NCBI GenBank assembly: GCA_942493365.1
Contig: OW818697.1
Coordinates: 2,046,001-2,110,000, forward strand
Origin: UBA8949 sp942493365
GTDB lineage: Bacteria; Bacillota; Clostridia; Saccharofermentanales; UBA5734
Reading direction: 5' to 3'
DNA length: 64,000 nucleotides
Of this stretch, positions 51,373 through 60,614 are shown piece after piece. The position numbers and the translations under genes are program-made. The notes beneath the pieces are model-generated. The model was given only the letters and a program-made list of their open reading frames with translations, had not been told where the DNA came from and did not search any database. The number at the start of each line of letters is the position of its first letter. Position 1 is the first letter of the stretch.

Positions 51373-52395
51373 TCAGACCACCTTCCGTTTTTCGACGCTG
51401 AGCATCAGTTGGACCGACTTGACGGCCAGGGTGATCAAGTCGATGACAAAGGCGATGATGGCGATGATGATGATCCATTTGCAGACCTGTGCCGGTAGGT
51501 CAGTCGGCCAGGCGGCGTGGCTGGTGTTGAACAGTTCGTCGATTTTGCTGAAGAAACCGCTGTTGAGTATTCTGGCGTCGGCAAACATCTGGAGCGCGAT
51601 GACCAGACCGAGGATTTTTTGGACCAGCGTGCCGAGGATGATCGACACCGTCCAGCGGCCGGTGAAGAGCTTGAGACCCTCGATCAGGATCATGACGCCG
51701 ATCGACAGGCTGATCCAGGGGATAAAGACGTGGATCAGATCGGAGAACAGCGGCGTCATGTAGTTGAGGCCATTGTGCTGGTAGAAAATGCCGATCATGT
51801 CCAGATTGACGTTGACGATGATCAGGGCGATGATGCCGAAGATGATGGCGGCGATGGGGTCGCCGCGCTTGATCTTGAGCGACGGCACCGACTTGGGCGG
51901 CAGCATGGCCGGCGTCCATTTCTCCTGGAGTTTTTCCAGTTCTTCACGCCCCTGGTCGTTGAAGCGCTCGTTGAGCGCGAAAATCAGGGTGACAAAGCCA
52001 AAGCTGCTGACCAGCGCGCTGAAGAGACTGCCCAGAATCCGGGACAGCGCCGCGAAAACGTCCCCGGTCGGATTGGCCGCGAGACTGACAGCCGTGGCAA
52101 TCAGCACGCCACCCCCTGCCGCAGCCATGACAATGCGCAGGACCAGCCAGTAGATCTCGAAGAAGACCGGGCCAATCAGGTAGCGGCCGGTGCCGCGATA
52201 GTTGTCAGTCAATTTGCGCGGATCGCCCAACTCGGTCAGTACGGCTTCAACGTCAGCTTGCTCCGGCGCGCGTTCGCCGGTGCGTTGCTGGAGCATGTCT
52301 TCGATTAGGGTGCGTAGTTCTTTCTCAATGTCCGGTCGTTGTTTGACCGGCAAATATTTGACCACTGCTTCAATGTAACGATCAATCAGTTCCAT
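51373..52395 (-). CDS. HAAS-domain membrane protein
   Basis: The 340-residue product begins MELIDRYIEAVVKYLPVKQR, then IEKELRTLIEDMLQQR, and VLTELGDPRKLTDNYRG. This is the HAAS (DUF1700-like) module that binds PadR partners. Four or five membrane segments follow. The start ATG 52393-52395 follows GGAGGAACCTGAA, and the preceding gene stops at 52397. In Bacillota such PadR-HAAS pairs act as membrane-linked regulatory units. Confidence 0.85.
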   Translation of the reverse strand: MELIDRYIEAVVKYLPVKQRPDIEKELRTLIEDMLQQRTGERAPEQADVEAVLTELGDPRKLTDNYRGTGRYLIGPVFFEIYWLVLRIVMAAAGGGVLIATAVSLAANPTGDVFAALSRILGSLFSALVSSFGFVTLIFALNERFNDQGREELEKLQEKWTPAMLPPKSVPSLKIKRGDPIAAIIFGIIALIIVNVNLDMIGIFYQHNGLNYMTPLFSDLIHVFIPWISLSIGVMILIEGLKLFTGRWTVSIILGTLVQKILGLVIALQMFADARILNSGFFSKIDELFNTSHAAWPTDLPAQVCKWIIIIAIIAFVIDLITLAVKSVQLMLSVEKRKVV

Positions 52396-52396
52396 T

Positions 52397-52747
52397 TCAG
52401 GTTCCTCCTTCATTTGTCGGCAGCAGCCGTTGCATCAAATCAACCATGTTTTGCCACTCTGTTGTCATAACCTTCAGCACCTGATGTCCGGTGGCGCTCA
52501 GCAAATAATAGCGGCGCGGACGGGCTGATTCGGTGTCCCATTTGCTGTCTAAGAGTCCCTGCTTTTCCAGTCGGCGCAGGAGCGGGTACAGCGTACCGGG
52601 GTCAAGCGGGAGACCTTGCTCCTCCAGGCGCTGCACCAGCGAATAGCCGTACTGCTGATCGGCCAGCTGGCTGAGAACCATCAGCACCAGGCTGCCACGG
52701 CGCAATTCCTGAACGAGTCCGTCGATGATCAGTTTTTGGTTTTCCAA
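52397..52747 (-). CDS. PadR-family regulator
   Basis: The 116-residue product is a compact PadR winged helix: VLMVLSQLADQQYGYSLVQR, LDPGTLYPLLRRLEKQGLLD, RYYLLSATGHQVLK. It starts with the unusual codon TTG 52745-52747 behind AGGAGGTGATCAT. It is translationally linked to the HAAS gene downstream. Confidence 0.9.
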   Translation of the reverse strand: MENQKLIIDGLVQELRRGSLVLMVLSQLADQQYGYSLVQRLEEQGLPLDPGTLYPLLRRLEKQGLLDSKWDTESARPRRYYLLSATGHQVLKVMTTEWQNMVDLMQRLLPTNEGGT

Positions 52748-52769
52748 ATGATCACCTCCTTATGTTTGC

Positions 52770-52799
52770 TATTATACTGTACGTCACACATTATTGTCA
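52770..52799 (-). promoter_or_regulatory. Promoter of the PadR-HAAS-prmA operon
   Basis: TTGACA (52794-52799) and TATAAT (52770-52775) are consensus hexamers 18 bp apart, followed by the RBS of the PadR gene. Confidence 0.75.
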
Positions 52800-52874
52800 A
52801 TATGTAATTGTCATCGATCTTATATTATTAATTGAAAATATCTGTTTCATGATCGCAATCCGCTGTATTTGCCC

Positions 52875-52904
52875 TTGACCTACCTTCGTCCGCTCGCTTA
52901 AAAT
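52875..52904 (+). promoter_or_regulatory. Promoter of the uracil permease gene
   Basis: TTGACC (52875-52880) and TAAAAT (52899-52904) are 18 bp apart, with the RBS GAAGGAGGACTATCC following. No PyrR-binding leader is recognised. Confidence 0.55.
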
Positions 52905-52937
52905 TGAAACAGTATTTACTTTGAAGGAGGACTATCC

Positions 52938-54341
52938 ATGAGACAAGCAGCCCCGCCCACGATTGGCTACCTGCCCGATGAACGCCCCCCATTTTGGAAA
53001 CTCATCCTCTTCGCCCTTCAGCAGATCCTGGTCATGTTTCCCGCCACTGTCCTGGTCGCTGTTCTGACCAAATTTGACATCTCCACCACCATTTTCGCCA
53101 GTGGATTTGCCACCCTGTGCTTCCTGTTGGTCACCCGCGGCAAGATCCCCCTCTTTTACGGTTCCAGTTTCTCCTACATCGCGGCGATCGTTTCGATCAC
53201 CAGCACGAAAGATGTCGACCTGGGAACGCTGATTTCCAAGGCGCAGTTCGGTATTATCATGTCCGGTCTGGTATCAATCCTCGTCGGTCTGTTAATCAAC
53301 CTCTTTAAGAATTTCGACATCGAGCGGGTGCTACCGCCAACTGTCACCGGTTCGATCGCCATTGTTATCGGTCTTTCGCTGGCTGGGGTCGCGCTTCGAA
53401 ACGCCTCCGGCTGGGACCTCTACAGTGGCGAGGCCAATGCGGCAGCCAGTGACGCCTCTTGGGCTGTTGCCCTGATTACCCTGCTGGCCACCGTCCTCTT
53501 ATCAGTTTATCTCAAGGGCACGCTCGGCCAGTTGCCGCTGCTGTTCGGTATCATCATCGGTTACATCTCGGCCGTCTGTTTCGGCATGGTCAACTTCGAT
53601 CAGGTCCTGGCCGGACCGATCGTCGCCGCACCAGCCTTTTCGCTGCCGATTGCCGACCTGGGTGCCGTATTCGCCATCATGCCGATCGCCATTGCTACCA
53701 TCCCCGAATCGACCGCCCACCTTTTCCAGCTCGACATCTACGTTGACCATCTGGCCAAGAAAAAGGGCCGCGAATCCTTCAACATCAAAAGACGTCTGGG
53801 CACCAACCTGATTGGTGACGGCATCGGCGACATCGTATCGGGTGCCATCGGCGGCCCGGCCGGTACCAACTACGGCGAAAACCTCAGCACCATGGCCATC
53901 ACCAATGTCTTCTCGATCGCCGTACTCGGTGCGGCTGCAGTCATCACCATGCTGATTTCCTTCTTCACCCCCCTGGCCGAAATTGTCAGGTCCATTCCGA
54001 ATGCCGTTGTCGGTGGCGTCGGCATCTACCTCTTCGGCGTAATCGGCGCCCAGGGCATCGCCATCATGATCAACCGCAAGGTCGATATGTTCAGCGCCCG
54101 CAATCTGGCCGTCATCGCCTCGATCCTGGTCATCGGCCTTGGCGGTGCCTATGGATTTGTCAGCAACACCAACCCGGACGGCGGTATGATCCCGATCTTC
54201 GGCATCAAATTGCCGGCCATCGCCACTGCGGCCATCTTCGGCATCTTGCTCAACCTGATCCTCTCGATCGGTAAAAAGAAAGAGGTCGAAGTTGTGGAAG
54301 ATGCTGCCGTCGTTGCAGATGAGGTAGAAACGACAACCTGA
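52938..54341 (+). CDS. uraA: Uracil permease (NCS2 family)
   Basis: The 467-residue protein has about 14 membrane segments. NCS2 landmarks are RGKIPLFYGSSFSYIAAI (about residues 68-85), LPPTVTGSIAIVIGLSL, and PIAIATIPESTAHLFQL (the conserved Glu and His). A later part reads GLGGAYGFVSNTNPDGG. It takes up uracil (or a related nucleobase) with protons. The tail is acidic. A strong terminator follows. Confidence 0.9.
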   Translation: MRQAAPPTIGYLPDERPPFWKLILFALQQILVMFPATVLVAVLTKFDISTTIFASGFATLCFLLVTRGKIPLFYGSSFSYIAAIVSITSTKDVDLGTLISKAQFGIIMSGLVSILVGLLINLFKNFDIERVLPPTVTGSIAIVIGLSLAGVALRNASGWDLYSGEANAAASDASWAVALITLLATVLLSVYLKGTLGQLPLLFGIIIGYISAVCFGMVNFDQVLAGPIVAAPAFSLPIADLGAVFAIMPIAIATIPESTAHLFQLDIYVDHLAKKKGRESFNIKRRLGTNLIGDGIGDIVSGAIGGPAGTNYGENLSTMAITNVFSIAVLGAAAVITMLISFFTPLAEIVRSIPNAVVGGVGIYLFGVIGAQGIAIMINRKVDMFSARNLAVIASILVIGLGGAYGFVSNTNPDGGMIPIFGIKLPAIATAAIFGILLNLILSIGKKKEVEVVEDAAVVADEVETTT

Positions 54342-54361
54342 TTATTTTTTCTCTGATGCTG

Positions 54362-54399
54362 AAAACCCCCCGCAGTCTTGTCGGCTGCAGGGGGTTTTT
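54362..54399. terminator. Bidirectional terminator between uraA and the hydrolase gene
   Basis: A GC-rich hairpin (CCCCCC.GCAG paired with CTGCAGGGGG) is flanked by A4 and T5 runs. It can serve the uracil permease and the convergent hydrolase. Confidence 0.85.
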
Positions 54400-55157
54400 C
54401 ATTTGGGCAGAACCTTTTCAACAAACTGCAGAAATTCGTTTTGCACCTTGACCCGGTCCTCCGGCGAATAATCGTAGTGCCCCGAGTCTTCGAGCATGGT
54501 GACTTCGGCATTCGTCAGACTTTTCAAACAACCTGCCGAATTGACACTGACGATTTCGTCGTGGCGCGAAAGCAGGACTTCCAATGGCAGGAGCACCCCA
54601 TTGACACGCTTGCGAATCCCTCGCGACTTGACCAGCAGCTCGATCACCCGCGGGATGCCCCAGATCTGGTCGAGCCAGGAACCAATCGGAATGCTGCTGG
54701 CCGTTTTAGCGGCGATGATGCGCGGATCAAGGCTGTTGGGCTGCAAAAGAATCCTGAGACCGCGCGTGATGAAAAAGAGGCGGATCCTGATTTTGAGCGG
54801 CAGAGCCAGCAGAAAAAGACCGCGAATCTTGTCGGGCTGGGACAGAGTCGTTTGGATCGACAACAGGCCACCCATCGAATGACCGACCAGGATGATATTG
54901 TCGTAGCGCGCTGCCAGCGCCATGACGCGCTCGTCGACATAGCCCTGCCACTGGCTCATCCTGCTTTGGGCATAATCTTTGAAACGTTTGCCGTGACCCG
55001 GTAATAATAGATTATCGTACGAATAGCGTTGATCGAGCATTTCCGCTAAGTCAGCAAATTGGACCGGGCTGCCCATGATGCCATGGGTGAAAACGATGAC
55101 TGTTTTGGCATCTGGTGTGTGGCGGGTGCTCTCGCAATGCCGGTTGTCGTCGGGCAT
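54399..55157 (-). CDS. Alpha/beta hydrolase (lipase/serine-aminopeptidase-like)
   Basis: The 252-residue cytoplasmic product has FTHGIMGSPVQF (oxyanion region), LLLPGHGKRF, the nucleophile elbow VGHSMGGLLSIQ (Ser near residue 97), and DSGHYDYSPEDR with the catalytic His. It is of the monoacylglycerol-lipase/carboxylesterase type. It is the last gene of a run that starts with the YdbS-like gene; the next gene upstream ends 2 nt away. Confidence 0.88.
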   Translation of the reverse strand: MPDDNRHCESTRHTPDAKTVIVFTHGIMGSPVQFADLAEMLDQRYSYDNLLLPGHGKRFKDYAQSRMSQWQGYVDERVMALAARYDNIILVGHSMGGLLSIQTTLSQPDKIRGLFLLALPLKIRIRLFFITRGLRILLQPNSLDPRIIAAKTASSIPIGSWLDQIWGIPRVIELLVKSRGIRKRVNGVLLPLEVLLSRHDEIVSVNSAGCLKSLTNAEVTMLEDSGHYDYSPEDRVKVQNEFLQFVEKVLPK

Positions 55158-55159
55158 GT

Positions 55160-56722
55160 TCAGGCCTCGCTCTCATCCAGCAACTGACGGAGCTCACCCA
55201 GATGCCGTTCCGACATGAATTCAACCAGTACAACCGAGCGCATGGTCGGCGCGTGGTAATCGATGCGGTAGCGGCGCAGACCAGCCCGTTCCATGAAGGG
55301 GTGGCTGCTCGCCATCACCGACTGCACAGCATCCATGCGGATGCGATAGCGCCGCGTGTGAAATCCACCCTTGCGAACCTCGAGACGATCTGGCGTGTAG
55401 CCGATGCCGGCATGGCGGTAACTCAGCCAGCGGCTGATGACCAGCCACGGCAGCAACACAAGCAGCGAATAAAGCGCCGGCAGCCAGAACAGGCTGGCCC
55501 CGCCGACCGCGGCCAGCAACAGCAAGACCGGCAGCAGCAGATAACGGCGCAATGCCGCTGAAGGGGCCGGCTGAAGCTCGGTTTGGCCCTGATACTCGGG
55601 CAGGATGCGCCCCATCAGCTCTTCCAGTTGATTGGTGCGGACCATGGGAAACAGCAGGGCGACCTCGTTCTTTTCGTCGCCGTAGCCGATGGATACGACC
55701 TCGACGCTGCATTGGCGGATCGCTCGGCGCAAGAGATTCTGGTTGATAATGACCGCGTGGATGTTTTTGATGGGCAGCGTGTAGCTTTTAACGGTCAGCA
55801 GGCCGTATTCGATGTGAATGTTCTCCCCTTCACGGCTGGTGCGGAAATTGTAGAAGCGGACCACCGAATAGAGGATGGAGACGAAGTTGGCCAGCAGGTA
55901 AAACGCCAGCAACAGGCCAGCCGCCAGCAGAATGGCCATCAAAAGGCCTACTTGCGAGACCTGACTCCAGACGCTGTCGAAATTTTTCTCGAACCAGGCT
56001 ACAAGCTCGTCCTGAAAAATATCCTGCGCGAAGGCAAAAATGCCGAAGAAAACGCCCAGCACCATGACTATTTTGCTCTCGGTCAGTCCGTAAAGGAAAA
56101 AGTCCATGACCCGGGCGCGAATCTCAATGCGCGGCGTGGCCGATTGCGCTGCCGGCGCGATCGCTGGCTGGTGATCGGCGCGGGTGTAAATCGTGCCGTC
56201 TGGCGCCGTAATCGTGGCGGTCGCGGCGCTGGCCTCGACGTGATCATCGTGCAGCGAGGCGATCGCCGTCCCACTGGCCAGCGCCAGGATGGCGGCGCGG
56301 ATGGCCTCGGCCTTGTCAATTTTGTAGACCAGATTGACCTCGGAGCCCTTCTTCTCGCCGCCCGTCACGGCACCGGTATCAATTTTGATGCGGCAGGTAC
56401 CGAAGACACGTTGAAACAGGTTGCGGCTGAGGTCGATGGTGTTGATCTTTTCGTAGGGCACAGCCTTTTCCACTTTCCAGATCAAGCCGCTGCGGATGCG
56501 CAGTTGGTCAGCCTCGGCTGTCAGCCAGGTCACGCGCCAGGCCAGCGCCTGATAAATTACAGCAAAAGTAAAGGCCGCGGCGATCACACCCAGCACAATC
56601 CAGCCCTTGGCACCATAATCCGGTGACGCCACCAGTGGGATAAACACCGCCGGCAACAGTCGGACGAAAAACTTTACGACATTCTCAAAAATGACCGTGA
56701 AGTGGCAGCGCGTTGCTTCCAT
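55160..56722 (-). CDS. PH-domain membrane protein, YdbT-like
   Basis: The 520-residue product has two hydrophobic N-terminal segments (VRLLPAVFIPLVASP, IVLGVIAAAFTFAVIYQALA) and several more near residues 210-275 and 385-420. Three DUF304/bPH_2 domains are visible (LRIRSGLIWKVEKAVPYEKI, VKSYTLPIKNIHAVIINQN, LEVRKGGFHTRRYRIRMD). Paired with the following YdbS-like gene it resembles the B. subtilis ydbS-ydbT pair, implicated in resistance to membrane-active peptides. Confidence 0.82.
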   Translation of the reverse strand: MEATRCHFTVIFENVVKFFVRLLPAVFIPLVASPDYGAKGWIVLGVIAAAFTFAVIYQALAWRVTWLTAEADQLRIRSGLIWKVEKAVPYEKINTIDLSRNLFQRVFGTCRIKIDTGAVTGGEKKGSEVNLVYKIDKAEAIRAAILALASGTAIASLHDDHVEASAATATITAPDGTIYTRADHQPAIAPAAQSATPRIEIRARVMDFFLYGLTESKIVMVLGVFFGIFAFAQDIFQDELVAWFEKNFDSVWSQVSQVGLLMAILLAAGLLLAFYLLANFVSILYSVVRFYNFRTSREGENIHIEYGLLTVKSYTLPIKNIHAVIINQNLLRRAIRQCSVEVVSIGYGDEKNEVALLFPMVRTNQLEELMGRILPEYQGQTELQPAPSAALRRYLLLPVLLLLAAVGGASLFWLPALYSLLVLLPWLVISRWLSYRHAGIGYTPDRLEVRKGGFHTRRYRIRMDAVQSVMASSHPFMERAGLRRYRIDYHAPTMRSVVLVEFMSERHLGELRQLLDESEA

Positions 56723-56724
56723 GG

Positions 56725-57207
56725 TCAGCCTCCGTTCTGGGCTGGCTCGAAATGCACCTTGCGGTTGACGACGGATTTGAGGTTTTCGCAGATTTCCAGC
56801 GCCGTTTCACGCGCCAGCCCCTCAATCTTCATCGAACCGCCCGCCGTGTGAATGGTCACGCCAGCCAGATGGTAGAATCGGGCGAGCGGACCTTCGGACA
56901 CCATGACGTGCTGGATGCGCGAAATGGGGATGACCTGCGTTGAATGAAAAAAGATGCCCTTCTTGATTTCGATGCGATCGGGCGTAATCAGATAGGCCCA
57001 TTGCCGGTACTCAATCGGCGGGTAAATCAGCAGATTGATCAATTGCAGGGCAATCAGCACGCCAGCCACGACGTACAAGACGACGGTGACTTCATATGGC
57101 AGAACCAAAGCCGCAACAGCAAAGGCGACCACCATGATCATCAGGACAATCAGCCGACTGGTACGCCACATTTTTGTCGCTCGGGGATCGAGTTGCAGAT
57201 AATCCAT
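56725..57207 (-). CDS. PH-domain membrane protein, YdbS-like
   Basis: The 160-residue product (ATG 57205-57207, GGAGGGCCCC upstream) has two membrane helices (LIVLMIMVVAFAVAALVLP, VVLYVVAGVLIALQLINLLI). A bPH_2 domain follows: IEIKKGIFFHSTQVIPISRI and GVTIHTAGGSMKIEG. It sits 2 nt before the YdbT-like gene and 26 nt downstream of dnaJ, so may be partly transcribed with the heat-shock operon. Confidence 0.82.
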   Translation of the reverse strand: MDYLQLDPRATKMWRTSRLIVLMIMVVAFAVAALVLPYEVTVVLYVVAGVLIALQLINLLIYPPIEYRQWAYLITPDRIEIKKGIFFHSTQVIPISRIQHVMVSEGPLARFYHLAGVTIHTAGGSMKIEGLARETALEICENLKSVVNRKVHFEPAQNGG

Positions 57208-57233
57208 GGGGCCCTCCATCTGGGTGCTTGAAA

Positions 57234-58376
57234 TTATTTGAACATCTCTTTGAGCTTGCTGAAAAAGGTTCCTCGCTTTTGGTAATTTTTGTCGGTGCAG
57301 CTCTTTTCAAACTGCCGCAATAGTTCTTTTTGCGCCTCGTCCAAATGGCGCGGCACTTCGAGCATTACGCGGAAAATATGATCGCCGCGGACGCCGGCCC
57401 GGTTGAGATGCGGGATGCCCTTGCCGCGGATGGTGAAGTTTTCGCCGGGTTGTGTGCCGTCCTTGAGGTGGAAACTGTACGGCCCGTCGATGGTCGGCAC
57501 CTCGATGTCGGCGCCGAGGGTCGCTTGGGTAAAGGTGATCGGCATTTCGCAGAAGGTGTTGAAGCCGTCGCGCTTGAAAACCGGATGGGTCCGGATGTGT
57601 ACTTCGATGTAGAGGTCGCCGTAGGGGCCGCCCAGCGTGCCGGGCTCGCCCTCGCCGCGCATGGTCAGCATTTCGCCGTCATTGACGCCGGCCGGGATCT
57701 TGGCCTTGAGGGTTTTGGTCTTTTGCTTGCGACCGCGGCCGTTGCAGGCTGGGCAAGGATCCTTGACGGTGGTGCCTTTGCCGTTGCAGGTCGGGCAGGG
57801 ACGCTGGGTCATCACGGCACCAAACATGGTTTGCTGCCGCTGGCTGACCTGGCCGGTGCCTTGGCAGGTCGGGCATTTGTCAGGTTGCGAGCCGTCGCGG
57901 CTGCCGGTGCCGTGGCAGGTGTCGCAGTGGTCTTCTTTGTTGACGTTAAACTCACGATCGACGCCAAAGGCGGCCTCCATGAAGTCGAGGTTCATGCGGT
58001 ATTTGAGATTGGCACCCCGCTGCGGGCCGCCGCGTTTGCGTCCGCCGCCGCCGCCGAAACCGCCAAAAAAGGATCCGAACAGATCTTCGAGGTCGATGTT
58101 GAATCCGGCGCCCCCGGGCCCGCCGCCTGCGCCGCCAAACCCTGAGCCGTCAACGCCGGCATGACCAAATTGGTCATAAACCTTGCGTTTTTCCGAGTCG
58201 CTGAGTACCGCGTAAGCTTCATTGGCCTCTTTGAATTTGGCCTCGGATTCCTTGTTGCCAGCATTCAAATCAGGATGGTGCGCCTTGGCCAGCTTTCGGT
58301 AAGCTTTTTTGAGCTCATCGTCGCTCGCGCCGCGCGGGACACCCAGAATATCATAGTAGTCTCTCTTCTCAGGCAC
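57234..58376 (-). CDS. dnaJ: Chaperone DnaJ
   Basis: The 380-residue product has the J domain with HPD (KAYRKLAKAHHPDLN), a Gly/Phe region (GGAGGGPGGAGFNIDLEDLF), and four zinc repeats (CDTCHGTG, CPTCQGTG, CPTCNGKG, CPACNGRG). The C-terminal substrate-binding domain is intact. It stimulates DnaK. The start is GTG 58374-58376 with GGAGG upstream. It is separated from dnaK by a heptamer-repeat element of about 250 bp. Confidence 0.96.
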   Translation of the reverse strand: MPEKRDYYDILGVPRGASDDELKKAYRKLAKAHHPDLNAGNKESEAKFKEANEAYAVLSDSEKRKVYDQFGHAGVDGSGFGGAGGGPGGAGFNIDLEDLFGSFFGGFGGGGGRKRGGPQRGANLKYRMNLDFMEAAFGVDREFNVNKEDHCDTCHGTGSRDGSQPDKCPTCQGTGQVSQRQQTMFGAVMTQRPCPTCNGKGTTVKDPCPACNGRGRKQKTKTLKAKIPAGVNDGEMLTMRGEGEPGTLGGPYGDLYIEVHIRTHPVFKRDGFNTFCEMPITFTQATLGADIEVPTIDGPYSFHLKDGTQPGENFTIRGKGIPHLNRAGVRGDHIFRVMLEVPRHLDEAQKELLRQFEKSCTDKNYQKRGTFFSKLKEMFK

Positions 58377-58397
58377 TTGTGCGGTTCCTCCAATTCA

Positions 58398-58647
58398 ACG
58401 AACAACTAACAACGAACAGGTAACAGGTAACAGGTAACAGCTAACAGGTAACAGCTAACAGGTAACAGGTAACAGCTAACAGCTAACAGGTAACAACGAA
58501 CAACTATGGTAGTCATACTTGTATTCATTTTTACTCTGGTTAAGCCAGAGACAGCACTAGTTTAACATAAATCAGTTAAATGGGCAGGGTTTTACCTGTT
58601 CCACCACTGTTCGTTATTCGTTCTTAGTTGTTACCTGTTACCTGTTC
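58398..58647. repeat. Inverted heptamer arrays without a gene, between dnaK and dnaJ (element 3)
   Basis: The left array (58398-58502) is 15 in-phase heptamers, mainly GGTAACA, GCTAACA and ACGAACA. The right array (about 58591-58647) has eight to nine heptamers in reverse orientation (CCTGTTA, GTTGTTA, ACTGTTC variants). The inner edge of the right array, read in reverse, is GAACAGTGGTGGAAC (58598-58612), almost the same as element 1. The core of about 90 bp has a CTCTGG/CCAGAG hairpin and no ORF. Confidence 0.88.
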
Positions 58648-58690
58648 GCTGAAAAGGCGGCGCACCGGCTTTTCACAGTTCGTTGTTCGT

Positions 58691-60533
58691 TTATTTGTCC
58701 CCGCCTGCATCCTTGAAGTCGCCTGCGTCCGGGGCGTCACCCGAGGTCGGGTTGAAGCCGTCGTGGTTTTCGGATGGACCGCTGTTGCCGCCAGCTTCGG
58801 GTTGCTGCTGGTAGAGTTTCTCGCTGACGGCGTAGAAAGCTTTCTGCAGTGCTTCGGTATCTGCCTTCATCGCTTCGACATCATTGGAAGAGATGCTTCC
58901 CTTGAGCTTGGTGACGGCTGATTCGATGGCCGATTTTTCGCCGGCATCCACCTTGTCGCCAATGTCCTTCATTGTTTTCTCTGCCTGATATACCGCTGAA
59001 TCAGCCGTATTCTTCGTATCGACTTCTTCTTTTCTCTTCTTGTCATCCGCCGCGAATTGCTCGGCTTCCTTGACAGCCTTCTGGATTTCGGCTTCAGACA
59101 GGTTCGTTGTCGCTGTGATAGTTATCTTCTGCTCTCTTCCGGTTCCCAGGTCCTTCGCGGAAACATGGGCGATGCCGTTCGCGTCGATGTCGAAAGTGAC
59201 TTCGATCTGCGGTACTCCGCGAGGTGCAGAAGGAATGCCGTCCAATATGAAGTTGCCTAATGTCTTATTATACTGTGCCATCTCACGTTCGCCCTGCAGC
59301 ACGTGGACATCGACCTGGGTCTGTCCGTCTGCGGCGGTTGAAAATATCTGGCTTTTCTTGGTCGGGATGGTGGTGTTTCTGTCGATGATCCTGGTGAAGA
59401 CTCCGCCCATGGTTTCGATGCCGAGAGATAACGGAGTGACATCGAGCAGCAGCAGTCCTTTGACATCCCCGGTCAGCACAGCAGCCTGGATTGCGGCGCC
59501 TACTGCGACACATTCGTCAGGATTGATGCCTTTGAAAGGTTCTTTGCCGAAGAATTTCTTGACCGCTTCCTGCACCGCCGGAGTTCTTGTCGAACCGCCG
59601 ACCAGAAGGATCTTGTCGATTTTATCGGGGGTCATGCCGGCGTCGCTCATTGCGGCTCTGGTCGGCCCCATGGTCTTTTCTACCAGGTCGGCGGTCAGCT
59701 CGTCGAATTTGGCTCTGGTCAGGGTCATGTCGAGGTGCTTCGGGCCGGATGCATCTGCTGTGACATAAGGCAGGTTGATCTGGGTCGAGGTCACGCCGGA
59801 CAGTTCGATCTTGGCTTTTTCGGCCGCTTCACGCAAACGCTGCATGGCCATTTTGTCGCTCTTGATGTCGATGCCCTGCTCGCGCTTGAAGCCGTCAACC
59901 AGCCATTCGACAATCTTCATGTCAAAGTCGTCGCCGCCGAGACGGTTGTTGCCGTTGGTGGCCAGCACTTCGAAGACACCGTCGCCGATCTCCAGGATCG
60001 AGACGTCGAATGTGCCGCCGCCAAGGTCGAAGACCAGGATCTTCTGGTCGGTGTTCTTTGTCAAGCCCGTAGGCGAGCGACGCCGCTGTCGGCTCGTTGA
60101 TGATACGCAGGACATCCAGTCCGGCGATCTTGCCGGCATCTTTTGTCGCCTGTCTCTGGGCGTCGCTGAAATATGCCGGCACGGTGATGACAGCCTGTGT
60201 GACTGTCTCGCCGAGATAGGCTTCAGCATCAGCCTTGAGCTTTTGCAGGATCATCGCTGAAATCTCCTGCGGTGTATATGTTTTATCGTCAATTTTTATT
60301 TTGTGGTCCGAGCCCATTTCTCTTTTGATCGACATTACTGTTCTTTCGGTGTTGGTGATCGCCTGACGTTTCGCGACCTGGCCGACCAGACGCTCGCCGG
60401 TCTTGGAGAAAGCCACGACCGAAGGGGTGGTGCGGTTGCCTTCAGGATTTGGGATTACGACGGGTTCGCCGCCTTCCATGACCGCTACGCATGAGTTTGT
60501 TGTTCCTAAATCGATTCCAATAACTTTAGCCAT
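58691..60533 (-). CDS. dnaK: Chaperone DnaK, split by one-base frameshift
   Basis: Together two frames encode a complete DnaK of about 613 residues. The N-terminal frame begins AKVIGIDLGTTNSCVAVMEG and keeps to PTAASLAYGLDK. The rest, from NTDQKILVFDLGGGTFDVSI to the Gly/Asp-rich C-terminus, is in the next frame. The join lies in a run of three T on the plus strand (60057-60059); removing one T restores GLDKNTDQKI. Everything else is intact, so a sequencing or assembly error in a homopolymer is the simplest reading. The start is ATG 60531-60533 with AGGAGG upstream. Confidence 0.9.
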
Positions 60534-60614
60534 TTTATTCATCCTCCTATAGATGTTTGTTTCATTTAATATTTATAAGTTGCCGATGTCGGCAGGTTGG
60601 GTCTTCGTGTGGCT

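Noticed and set aside
60040..60080. Programmed frameshift in dnaK
   Set aside because: No slippery heptamer with a stimulatory hairpin or internal SD at the right spacing was seen; a homopolymer error is simpler.
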